13,802 bases of DNA from the NCBI GenBank assembly GCA_936924635.1, contig CAKZHP010000028.1, positions 1 to 13,802 on the forward strand, read 5' to 3'. The notes under the pieces were generated by a model. The model searched no databases. It saw nothing but the letters and a program-made list of their open reading frames with translations, and was not told the origin of the DNA. Positions 1 to 6,094 of the stretch are shown here, piece by piece (position 1 is the first letter of the stretch; each line of letters starts with the position of its first letter). Position numbers and translations under genes: made by a program. This DNA comes from an uncultured Propionibacteriaceae bacterium. Its GTDB lineage: Bacteria; Actinomycetota; Actinomycetes; Propionibacteriales; Propionibacteriaceae.

Positions 1-17
1 CGACGCTCTTCCGATCT
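1..17 (+). other. Illumina Read 1 adapter remnant (not genomic)
   Basis: The first 17 bases, CGACGCTCTTCCGATCT, are identical to the 3' end of the Illumina TruSeq Read 1 adapter/primer. Genomic sequence resumes at about base 18 inside infB. The adapter happens to be open in the infB frame, so a gene caller would add about six false residues (RRSSDL) to the partial protein. This is untrimmed adapter at a contig edge, not biology. Confidence 0.97.
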
Positions 18-18
18 C

Positions 19-1941
19 ACGCAGGGTGCGTTCGGTCGCAACGGGGCCCCCGGGCGTCGTGGCCGCAAGTCGAAGAAGCAACGCAGGCAAGAGTTCGACC
101 AGATGGAGGCGCCGACGATCGGCGGCGTGCGGATCCGTCCCGGTGACGGCTCCAAGATCCGTCTGGCGCGCGGCGCCTCGCTGACCGACCTCGCCGAGAA
201 GATCGGCGTCGAGCCGGCCAACCTCGTGCAGGTGCTGTTCAACCTCGGCGAGATGGTCACCGCCACGCAGTCGGTCGCCGACGACACCCTTCAGGTGCTG
301 GGTGCCGAGCTCAACTACGAGATCGAGGTCGTGTCCCCCGAGGACGAGGACCGCGAGCTGCTGGAGAGCTTCGACATCGAGTTCGGCGAGAACGAGGGCG
401 ACGAGGAGGACCTCGCGCCTCGCCCGCCCATCGTCACCGTCATGGGTCACGTCGATCACGGAAAGACCAAGCTGCTCGACGCGCTGCGCCACGCCAACGT
501 GGTGGCCGGCGAGGCCGGCGGCATCACGCAGGCCATCGGTGCCTACCAGGTCGAGACCGAGGTCGACGGCAACGAGCGCAAGGTCACCTTCATCGACACC
601 CCGGGCCACGAGGCGTTCACCGCCATGCGTGCCCGTGGTGCGAAGTCCACCGACATCGCAGTGCTCGTGGTCGCGGCCGACGACGGCGTGATGCCTCAGA
701 CGATCGAGGCCATGAACCACGCGAAGGCGGCCGAGGTGCCGATCGTCGTGGCCGTCAACAAGATCGACCGCGAGGGCGCCGACCCGACGAAGGTCCGTGG
801 CCAGCTGACCGAGTTCGGCCTGGTGCCGGAGGAGTACGGCGGCGACACCATGTTCGTCGACGTGTCGGCGACGCAGCGGACGAACCTCGACCAGCTGCTG
901 GAGGCGATCGTCCTGACCGCCGACGCCGAGCTCGACCTGCGGGCGAACCCCGACATGCCGGCGCAGGGTGTCGCGATCGAGGCGCACCTCGACAAGGGGC
1001 GCGGCCCGGTGGCCACGGTGCTCGTGCACCGCGGCACCCTGCGGGTGGGCGACTCGATCGTGGCCGGCTCGGCCCACGGCCGCGTCCGCGCCCTGATCGA
1101 CGACGACGGCGAGAACGTCACCGAGGCTCCGCCCTCGATGCCGGTGCAGGTGCTCGGTCTGACCTCGGTCTCCGGGGCCGGCGACAACTTCCTGGTCGTC
1201 GAGGACGACCGGAAGGCCCGCCAGATCGCCGAGCGTCGCGAGTCGCGCATGCGCGCCGCCCAGCTCGCGAAGTCGACCCGTCGCAAGACGCTCGAGCAGC
1301 TGTTCGCGCAGCTCGAGAGCGGTGAGACGCAGGAGCTCAACCTCATCCTCAAGGGCGACACCGCCGGCTCCGTGGAGGCCCTGGAGGACGAGCTGCTCAA
1401 GATCGAGGTGGGCGAGGACGTGTCGGTGCGCATCATCGACCGTGGTGTCGGTGCCATCACCGAGACCAACGTCTCGCTCGCGTCGGCCTCCAACGCGGTC
1501 ATCCTCGGCTACAACGTCCGCCCGCAGGGCAAGGCGACGCAGCTGGCGGACGCGGAGGGCGTCGACATCCGTTACTACTCGGTCATCTACCAGGCGGTGG
1601 ACGACATCGAGGCGGCGCTCAAGGGCATGCTCAAGCCGGAGTTCGAGGAGCAGGTCCGAGGCCAGGCGGAGATCCGAGAGATCTTCCGCTCGTCCAAGAT
1701 CGGTGCGATCGCGGGCTGCATGATCACCGAGGGTGTCGTCCGTCGCCATGCGCAGGCGAGGCTGCTCCGCGACGGCATCGTCGTGGCGGAGACCAGCATC
1801 AACACGCTACGTCGCGAGAAGGACGACGTCACCGAGGTGCGCGAGGGGTTCGAGTGCGGCATGACGCTGCAGAACTACTCCGACATCCACGTCGGCGACG
1901 TCATCGAGACCTTCGAGATGGTGGAGAAGCCGCGCGCCTGA
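19..1941 (+). CDS. infB: Translation initiation factor IF-2, 3' part (5' end missing)
   Basis: IF-2 is the GTPase that brings initiator fMet-tRNA to the 30S subunit and promotes subunit joining. About 640 codons are present. The actinobacterial N-terminal Gly/Pro/Arg-rich region is cut by the window edge, leaving its end (GRKSKKQRRQEFDQ). Then come the IF2_N segment (ASLTDLAEKIGVEPANLVQVLFNLG), the G domain with GHVDHGKT (about 445-470), DTPGHEAF and NKID, the beta-barrel domain II, and the C-terminal domains ending GDVIETFEMVEKPRA. The ATG at 103 is internal to the family alignment and is not the true start; the frame is open through the left edge. It heads the infB-rbfA-truB-ribF group. Nothing in the visible part looks damaged. 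Identification is certain, but the start cannot be placed. Confidence 0.98.
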   Translation, partial: TQGAFGRNGAPGRRGRKSKKQRRQEFDQMEAPTIGGVRIRPGDGSKIRLARGASLTDLAEKIGVEPANLVQVLFNLGEMVTATQSVADDTLQVLGAELNYEIEVVSPEDEDRELLESFDIEFGENEGDEEDLAPRPPIVTVMGHVDHGKTKLLDALRHANVVAGEAGGITQAIGAYQVETEVDGNERKVTFIDTPGHEAFTAMRARGAKSTDIAVLVVAADDGVMPQTIEAMNHAKAAEVPIVVAVNKIDREGADPTKVRGQLTEFGLVPEEYGGDTMFVDVSATQRTNLDQLLEAIVLTADAELDLRANPDMPAQGVAIEAHLDKGRGPVATVLVHRGTLRVGDSIVAGSAHGRVRALIDDDGENVTEAPPSMPVQVLGLTSVSGAGDNFLVVEDDRKARQIAERRESRMRAAQLAKSTRRKTLEQLFAQLESGETQELNLILKGDTAGSVEALEDELLKIEVGEDVSVRIIDRGVGAITETNVSLASASNAVILGYNVRPQGKATQLADAEGVDIRYYSVIYQAVDDIEAALKGMLKPEFEEQVRGQAEIREIFRSSKIGAIAGCMITEGVVRRHAQARLLRDGIVVAETSINTLRREKDDVTEVREGFECGMTLQNYSDIHVGDVIETFEMVEKPRA

Positions 1942-1957
1942 GGCAGCGGCAACGCAC

Positions 1958-2001
1958 GACGGGAGGGGTCGCCGGCCAGCAGGCCGGCGGCCCCGTCCGT
2001 C
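1958..2001 (+). other. Intergenic hairpin between infB and rbfA
   Basis: The core stem is GCCGGCC (1971-1977) with GGCCGGC (1982-1988) and an AGCA loop. It is extended by GGGGTC with GGCCCC (one G-T wobble), a 2x2 internal loop, then GACGG (1958-1962) with CCGTC (1997-2001). No T-run follows; the rbfA ribosome-binding site starts 5 nt later. It is more likely an RNA processing or stability element, or a partial attenuator, than a full terminator. Confidence 0.55.
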
Positions 2002-2017
2002 AAGAGGGAGGAGAGTC

Positions 2018-2488
2018 ATGGCCGGTCCACACGCCCTGAAGCGGGCAGAGCAGATCAAGCACATCGCGGCCGAGGTCCTGGAGAAGCGCGTCAAGGACAC
2101 GCGGCTGGGGTTCGTCACCATCACCGACGTGCGCCTCAGCAAGGACAACCGGGAGTGCACGCTCTTCTACACGGTGCTCGGCACGCCGGAGGAGGTCGCC
2201 GACACGGCGGCCGCGCTCGACGTCGCCAAGGGCCAGGTGCGCACGGCGGTGTCGAAGCAGATGGCGCTCCGGTTCGCGCCCACGATCACCTTCGTGCACG
2301 ACGCGATGCCCGAGGCCAGCGCCCACATCGAGGAGCTCCTGGCGTCCGCCCGGGCCACCGACGCCGAGGTGGCGGCGAAGGCCGAGGGCGCTCAGTACGC
2401 AGGCGAGGCCGACCCGTACAAGAAGCCGGCCGCGGACGAGGACGAGGGCGACGACACCGACGACGAGCCCGCCGACGACGAGGGATGA
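2018..2488 (+). CDS. rbfA: 30S ribosome-binding factor RbfA
   Basis: RbfA is a small KH-like-fold protein that binds the 30S subunit and helps mature the 5' end of 16S rRNA. The product is 156 aa. The ATG is preceded by a strong GGAGGAG (2007-2013). The family core is clear: RAEQIKHIAAEVLEKRVKDTRLGFVTITDVRLSKDNRECTLFY and then the LRFAPTITFVHD region. After about residue 130 the protein ends in a very acidic low-complexity tail (DEDEGDDTDDEPADDEG), a common actinobacterial extension that is probably disordered. The stop overlaps the truB ATG (ATGA), so truB is likely translationally coupled. The DHH phosphoesterase gene found between rbfA and truB in many actinobacteria is absent here. Confidence 0.96.
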   Translation: MAGPHALKRAEQIKHIAAEVLEKRVKDTRLGFVTITDVRLSKDNRECTLFYTVLGTPEEVADTAAALDVAKGQVRTAVSKQMALRFAPTITFVHDAMPEASAHIEELLASARATDAEVAAKAEGAQYAGEADPYKKPAADEDEGDDTDDEPADDEG

Positions 2489-3390
2489 CCGCTCGCTCGG
2501 GGCTGCTGGTCGTCGACAAGCCGCCGGGCTGGACGTCGCACCAGGTGGTGGGGCGGGTCCGGCGGCTGGTCGGCACCCGCAAGGTGGGGCACGCCGGCAC
2601 GCTGGACCCGATGGCGACCGGCGTGCTGATCCTCGGCGTGGAACGGGCCACTCGCCTGCTGGGTCACCTCGCGCTGCACGACAAGCGTTACCTCGCCACC
2701 GTGCGGCTCGGCCAGTCGACGGTCACCGACGACGCCGAGGGCGACGTGGTGACGGCTCCGGGTGCGCTGGACGTGTCGCCCGACTCCGTACGCGTCGCTG
2801 CGGCCGCGCTCACCGGTGAGATCGAGCAGGTGCCGTCGGCGGTGTCGGCGATCAAGGTCGACGGCCGACGCTCGTACGCGCGGGTGCGCGCCGGCGAGGA
2901 GGTCACCCTGAAGGCGCGTCGCGTCACCGTGTCCCGCCTCGACGTCCTGACGACCCGTCAGGCCTCGGCCACCGACGGCACCCAGGTGCTCGACCTGGAC
3001 ATCGACGTGGAGTGCTCCTCCGGCACGTACGTGCGGGCGCTGGCCCGTGACATGGGGGCGGCTCTGGGCACCGGCGGCCACCTCACGGCACTGCGCCGGG
3101 CACGGATCGGCGGTTTCACGCTCAAGGAGCCCCACCTCGGCCCGGATCTGGAGGAGGTGCCCGACACCGCCTGGACGTCGATGGCGGCTGCCGCTCGGCG
3201 CTGCTTCCCGGTGGTCGAGGTCACCGCCGACCAGATGCGCGCCCTCGCGTACGGGAAGCCGTTGCAGCACCCCGTGAGCGTTCTCACCGCCGCCGTGGGG
3301 CCGGGGGAGACGCTGGTCGGGTTGTACGGTCCTGACGGAGGTCAGGCCAAGGCACAGGCAGTGCTCGTCACCCCAGAAGAGGTCGCATGA
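2485..3390 (+). CDS. truB: tRNA pseudouridine(55) synthase TruB
   Basis: TruB converts U55 to pseudouridine in the T-loop of tRNAs. The product is 301 aa, normal for actinobacteria. The catalytic motif GHAGTLDPMATGVL is at residues 35-48, with catalytic Asp41. Also visible are KRYLATVRLGQST, the QVPSAVSAIKVDGRRSYARVRAGE block and VECSSGTYVRALARDMG, all standard TruB motifs. The C-terminal part (about 240-301) matches the usual actinobacterial extension. The ATG at 2485 is chosen because it overlaps the rbfA stop as ATGA and gives the canonical N-terminus (SGLLVVDKPPGWTSH). The frame is open upstream inside rbfA, but that extension is Arg/Gly-rich shadow sequence. The truB stop in turn overlaps the ribF start. 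Confidence 0.97.
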   Translation: MTARSGLLVVDKPPGWTSHQVVGRVRRLVGTRKVGHAGTLDPMATGVLILGVERATRLLGHLALHDKRYLATVRLGQSTVTDDAEGDVVTAPGALDVSPDSVRVAAAALTGEIEQVPSAVSAIKVDGRRSYARVRAGEEVTLKARRVTVSRLDVLTTRQASATDGTQVLDLDIDVECSSGTYVRALARDMGAALGTGGHLTALRRARIGGFTLKEPHLGPDLEEVPDTAWTSMAAAARRCFPVVEVTADQMRALAYGKPLQHPVSVLTAAVGPGETLVGLYGPDGGQAKAQAVLVTPEEVA

Positions 3391-4277
3391 ACGGAACGGT
3401 CGTCGTGATCGGCAACTTCGACGGCGTCCATGCCGGTCACGCCGGCGTGCTGCGTACGGCCCAGGAGACCGCGCCCGGGCTGCCGCTGGTGGTCGTCACG
3501 TTCTGGCCGCACCCCATGACGGTGCTGCGGCCAGACCGTGCCCCGGCGCTGATCTGCGACCTGGACGAGCGCATCCGCCTGCTCAAGGAGGCTGGCGCCG
3601 ACGAGGTACGGGTCGTCGAGTTCACCTCCCGCGTCGCCTCCTGGAGCCCCGCCCACTTCGTGGAGTTCACCCTGCTGCCGCTGCGGCCGGCCGTGGTCGT
3701 GGTGGGGGAGAACTTCCGCTTCGGGCACCGGGCCGCCGGCACGGTCGACACGCTGCGGGAACTCGGCAAGGGGCAGTTCGAGGTCGTCGCCCTGCCGCTG
3801 CTGAACGAGGGCGAGACGTCCTTGTCGTCGACCCGGGTGCGTACGGCGCTCGAGGCCGGCGACGTGGCCGAGGCGGCCCGGGTGCTGGGCCGGCCGTTTC
3901 GGTTCTCCGGCACCGTGGTGCTGGGCGACCAGCGCGGCCGCACGATCGGCTATCCCACGGCCAACCTCACCGTGCCGGCCGGGCAGGCGTGCCCGGCTGA
4001 CGGCGTGTACGCGGGATGGCTGACCCGCCTCGACACCGACGAGCGGTTCCCGGCGGCGATCTCTGTGGGCACGAACCCCACCTTCGACGGCGTGGAGCGG
4101 CGCGTGGAGACGTACGTGCTGGACCGCGACGACCTCCAGCTCTACGGCGTACGGATCGGGGTCGACTTCGTCGCACACCTGCGAGGGCAGATCAGGTTCG
4201 ACTCCCTGGACGCCTTGTTGGATCAGATGTCGCGCGACGTCACCGCCACCAGGGAGATCCTGGACGCCCAGGCCTGA
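3387..4277 (+). CDS. ribF: Bifunctional riboflavin kinase / FAD synthetase RibF
   Basis: RibF phosphorylates riboflavin to FMN and adenylates FMN to FAD. The product is 296 aa. The N-terminal nucleotidyltransferase (FAD synthetase) domain has GNFDGVHAGH at residues 9-18, GENFRFGHRAAG at 107-118 and SSTRVR at 147-152. The C-terminal riboflavin kinase domain has GYPTAN at 188-193 and the likely catalytic Glu241 in VETYVLD. The start overlaps the truB stop (ATGA at 3387-3390), so translation is probably coupled. The N-terminus is short: only eight residues precede GNFDG, against roughly 15-20 in many RibF proteins, and no earlier in-frame start is available. The infB-to-ribF operon ends here, facing a reverse-strand GNAT gene. 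Confidence 0.97.
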   Translation: MNGTVVVIGNFDGVHAGHAGVLRTAQETAPGLPLVVVTFWPHPMTVLRPDRAPALICDLDERIRLLKEAGADEVRVVEFTSRVASWSPAHFVEFTLLPLRPAVVVVGENFRFGHRAAGTVDTLRELGKGQFEVVALPLLNEGETSLSSTRVRTALEAGDVAEAARVLGRPFRFSGTVVLGDQRGRTIGYPTANLTVPAGQACPADGVYAGWLTRLDTDERFPAAISVGTNPTFDGVERRVETYVLDRDDLQLYGVRIGVDFVAHLRGQIRFDSLDALLDQMSRDVTATREILDAQA

Positions 4278-4287
4278 GGCAGCGACG

Positions 4288-4318
4288 GCCGAGGGGCGAC
4301 CCGCCGGCCGCCCCCGGC
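4288..4318. terminator. Hairpin between convergent ribF and GNAT gene (possible bidirectional terminator)
   Basis: GGGGCG (4293-4298) pairs with CGCCCC (4309-4314). The stem is extended by GCCG (4288-4291) with CGGC (4315-4318) around one bulged A. The loop is about 10 nt. It sits in the 43-bp gap between convergent stops. There is no U-tract on either strand, so termination is inferred from position and stem strength. Confidence 0.5.
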
Positions 4319-4320
4319 GA

Positions 4321-4815
4321 TCAGCGCAGGTTCTTCAGCGACTTGCGGTAGATGGCGTCGTGGTAGACGGGCTTGTCCTCGTCGTTCGTCTCGCCCTCCA
4401 CCACGCTCACCTCGTCGAGGCGGTGGTCGCCCGTGGGCTCGTACCCGAGGGAGACGTAGAGGGGGATGGCCTGGTAGTTGTCGGGGTCGACGCCCAGGAA
4501 GATCTCGTCGTAGCCCAGCTTCACCGCGAACTTCTCCACGAACTCGTCGAGCGTCCGCCCGACGCCCTGGCGGCGGGCGTGCTGGTAGACGTACATGTTG
4601 CGCAGCTCGGGCTGCAGGTCGCCCTCGGCCTCGTCGAGCACCACGGTGCCCTGGGGGTCGTCGCCGCGGACGGCGATGATGTAGTGGTTGGTGCCCGAAG
4701 CCGCCTCCTGGAAGCGACGGTCGCACACGAAGCCCTCCGTGCGGTCCTCCAGCGCCCTCAGGGCCGGGAGGTCGGCCTCCGTCACCTCGCGCACCACGAT
4801 CTTCGAATCAGCCAT
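4321..4815 (-). CDS. GNAT family N-acetyltransferase
   Basis: This 164-aa product has the GNAT acyl-CoA fold. Visible features are an N-terminal strand and helix (IVVREVTEADLPALRALE), the acetyl-CoA pyrophosphate-binding motif A RRQGVGRTL at residues 81-89 (Q/RxxGxG/A) after beta-4 (LRNMYVYQHA), and motif B near NYQAIPLYVSLGYEP (113-127). The substrate cannot be told from sequence. The start ATG at 4815 has AAGGAG about 6 nt upstream on the reverse strand; the frame is open further upstream but that stretch covers intergenic DNA and the oxidoreductase remnant. It is convergent with ribF and divergent from that remnant. Such single GNAT genes are often lineage-specific accessory genes. Confidence 0.88.
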   Translation of the reverse strand: MADSKIVVREVTEADLPALRALEDRTEGFVCDRRFQEAASGTNHYIIAVRGDDPQGTVVLDEAEGDLQPELRNMYVYQHARRQGVGRTLDEFVEKFAVKLGYDEIFLGVDPDNYQAIPLYVSLGYEPTGDHRLDEVSVVEGETNDEDKPVYHDAIYRKSLKNLR

Positions 4816-4850
4816 GGGGACTCCTTGCCTGCGGGACACCGACGACGCTG

Positions 4851-4856
4851 ACGGTA
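4851..4856 (-). promoter_or_regulatory. Candidate -10 box for the GNAT gene
   Basis: On the reverse strand the bases read TACCGT, matching the actinobacterial TANNNT -10 pattern. It would place transcription start about 28 nt before the GNAT ATG, leaving room for the AAGGAG site. No clear -35 is visible. Confidence 0.4.
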
Positions 4857-4986
4857 TCCGATGCCGGACCGCCCGCGGAATCGGCCGATCGGCTCTGGAC
4901 ACGGCAAGGAGGGCGTGGGTGACGAACGTGTGAACGGGGGGCCTCCGCGGGGTGTCGAGACGAGCCGCGACGTCGGTGCCGCGCCC

Positions 4987-4992
4987 TAGGCT
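4987..4992 (+). promoter_or_regulatory. Candidate -10 box (leaderless) of the oxidoreductase remnant
   Basis: TAGGCT fits TANNNT and ends exactly 7 nt before the ATG at 4999, so transcription would start on the A of the start codon. There is no Shine-Dalgarno sequence. The same geometry is seen at rnj. The promoter appears to have survived although the gene is broken. Confidence 0.6.
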
Positions 4993-4998
4993 CGGCCC

Positions 4999-5448
4999 AT
5001 GGAGACCTTCGCCCTCGTCATCATCGGGAGTGGGCCGGCGGGCGTCAGCGCCGCCGACCGCTGCGTACGTCGACGCCGGCGGTCCCGGCCCGGTGCTGCT
5101 CGTCAGCGCTGACACCGATCCGCCGTACGAGCGCCCGCCGCTGTCGAAGGAGGTCCTGGCCGGTGCCTCGCCCGCCACAGGCACGCCGATCGAGCCGGCG
5201 ATCCCGTGGCCGGCCGACCCATCGAGGTCGAGCACTGGCAGGACGCGCTGACGATGGGTGAGATCGCCGGCCACAACGCGGCGGCCGAGGCCGGGGTACA
5301 GGCGGCGAAGGAGTGGGGCTCCGTGCCGGGGTTCTGGTCGACCATCGCTGAGCGCAGCCTCACGTACACGGCCTGGGGCTCGCTCGAGGAGGCCGTCTCC
5401 GGGCAGCCTCACCCCCGCCGCGTCGGCCCGCCCGCACGCGCGCGCTGA
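4999..5448 (+). pseudogene. Remnant of a ferredoxin/rubredoxin-reductase-type FAD oxidoreductase
   Basis: Intact relatives are about 400-aa FAD- and NAD(P)H-dependent reductases that pass electrons to ferredoxins for P450s or oxygenases. Here only pieces remain, in different frames. Piece 1, from ATG 4999, carries the FAD Rossmann motif (FALVIIGSGPAGVSAA) and then runs into Arg-rich nonsense. Piece 2, in the next frame from about 5063, continues as AYVDAGGPGPVLLVSADTD and then PPYERPPLSKEVLAG, the hallmark YERPPLSK motif. Piece 3, back in the first frame from about 5206, has the late-family segment GRPIEVEHWQDALTMGEIAG and FWSTIAERSLTYTAWGS, then a short unrelated-looking tail. The frame shifts near 5055-5063. 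Around 5190-5210 roughly 200 residues (most of the FAD- and NAD-binding core) are missing. The usual C-terminal end is also lost. A leaderless promoter precedes it. Confidence 0.88.
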
Positions 5449-5472
5449 TTTCGTACGCCCGAGGGCGGCTGA

Positions 5473-5478
5473 TAACCT
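5473..5478 (+). promoter_or_regulatory. Candidate -10 box of rpsO
   Basis: TAACCT, within GATAACCTG (5471-5479), fits TANNNT and would give a leader of about 90 nt before rpsO. The same nine bases, GATAACCTG, stand upstream of rpmB at 13289-13297, which supports a shared ribosomal-protein promoter type. No good -35 is seen. Confidence 0.55.
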
Positions 5479-5513
5479 GAGCGATGCCGTAGACCGGCCG
5501 CGAATGCCCAAGA

Positions 5514-5540
5514 GCCTCGACCGCACCCCGCACCCGAGGC
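5514..5540 (+). promoter_or_regulatory. Hairpin in the rpsO leader (possible S15 autoregulatory site)
   Basis: GCCTCG (5514-5519) pairs with CGAGGC (5535-5540) across a 15-nt loop, inside the predicted 5' UTR and ending 19 nt before the AAGGGAG ribosome-binding site (5560-5566). S15 is known to repress its own mRNA through different leader structures in several phyla, including actinobacteria. Matching this stem to a known class was not possible by eye. Confidence 0.4.
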
Positions 5541-5573
5541 GTCGCGCAACGGGACACCGAAGGGAGCACGTCA

Positions 5574-5837
5574 ATGGACGCTGCAACGAAGAAGAAGATC
5601 ATCGACGACTACGCGATCGCGCCTGGCGACACCGGCTCCCCGGACGTCCAGATCGCGCTTCTCACGAAGCGGATCGCCCACCTGACCGAGCATCTCAAGA
5701 TGCACAAGGGCGACCACCACAGCCGTCGTGGCCTGCTGCTCCTCGTGGGCCAGCGCCGCCGTCTGCTGAACTACGTCGCCCGCAACGACATCGAGCACTA
5801 CCGCAAGCTCATCGAGCGCCTCGGTCTGCGCCGGTGA
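5574..5837 (+). CDS. rpsO: 30S ribosomal protein S15
   Basis: S15 binds the three-way junction of the central domain of 16S rRNA and nucleates the 30S platform. The product is 87 aa, close to the usual 89. Family motifs are plain: DTGSPDVQIALLTKRIAHLTEHLKMHKGDHHSRRGLLLLVGQRRRLLNY followed by IEHYRKLIERLGLRR. The start ATG has AAGGGAG 7 nt upstream. It has its own promoter, leader hairpin and strong terminator and precedes pnp, the order seen across bacteria. In actinobacteria rpsO normally follows ribF directly; here about 1.3 kb with a GNAT gene and a pseudogene separates them. Confidence 0.98.
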   Translation: MDAATKKKIIDDYAIAPGDTGSPDVQIALLTKRIAHLTEHLKMHKGDHHSRRGLLLLVGQRRRLLNYVARNDIEHYRKLIERLGLRR

Positions 5838-5843
5838 CGCCGA

Positions 5844-5868
5844 GGCCCGCCCCCAGGGGCGGGCCTTT
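5844..5868 (+). terminator. Intrinsic terminator of rpsO
   Basis: A near-perfect GC stem, GGCCCGCCCC (5844-5853) with GGGGCGGGCC (5856-5865), is followed by TTT, six bases after the rpsO stop. The T-run is short, as usual in high-GC actinobacteria. Confidence 0.85.
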
Positions 5869-5952
5869 CGCACACCCCGGGGCATGACCCCCCGACCGCT
5901 GCGCAGCCACGGCTGCCGGCCCACAACTGCACACCGCACCAACACATGCGAG

Positions 5953-5972
5953 CCGCCGCGGCACACCGGCGG
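5953..5972 (+). other. Short hairpin upstream of the pnp leader element
   Basis: CCGCCG (5953-5958) pairs with CGGCGG (5967-5972) with an 8-nt loop, ending 4 nt before the Actino-pnp-like structure. It could be part of the same leader. No convincing pnp promoter was found between the rpsO terminator and this point. Confidence 0.35.
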
Positions 5973-5976
5973 ACGG

Positions 5977-6036
5977 CGGTCCTCGGTAGTGGGCCACGGG
6001 TTGGACGACCACCCCGCGGCCCTCGATCGAAGACCG
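5977..6036 (+). ncRNA. Actino-pnp-like structured leader RNA of pnp
   Basis: The Actino-pnp motif is a published conserved RNA upstream of PNPase genes in Actinobacteria. Here the outer stem pairs CGGTC (5977-5981) with GACCG (6032-6036), then a C-A mismatch, then TCG with CGA. Inside it a second stem pairs GGGCC-A-CGGG (5991-6000) with CCCG-C-GGCCC (6013-6022), nine of ten positions paired, closed by a 12-nt loop. The sequences CGGTCCTCGGTAGTGG and TCGATCGAAGACCGG resemble pnp leaders I recall from Streptomyces. It lies 58 bp before the pnp start. It may be a site for feedback by PNPase or RNase III-type cleavage; the mechanism is not shown by the sequence. Confidence 0.75.
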
Positions 6037-6094
6037 GCTCCGGCCCGTCGGGATCCGACACCCGTCGCGGCTCGCGCCACCGAAAGGAGAACCC

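Noticed and set aside
2155..2484. An earlier start for truB inside rbfA
   Set aside because: The upstream translation is Arg/Gly-rich shadow of rbfA; the ATGA overlap at 2485 gives the normal TruB N-terminus.
4952..5251. A separate small gene containing the YERPPLSK motif
   Set aside because: It is one frame of the broken oxidoreductase; its first part is shadow sequence and it stops soon after the deletion point. Reported as part of the pseudogene.
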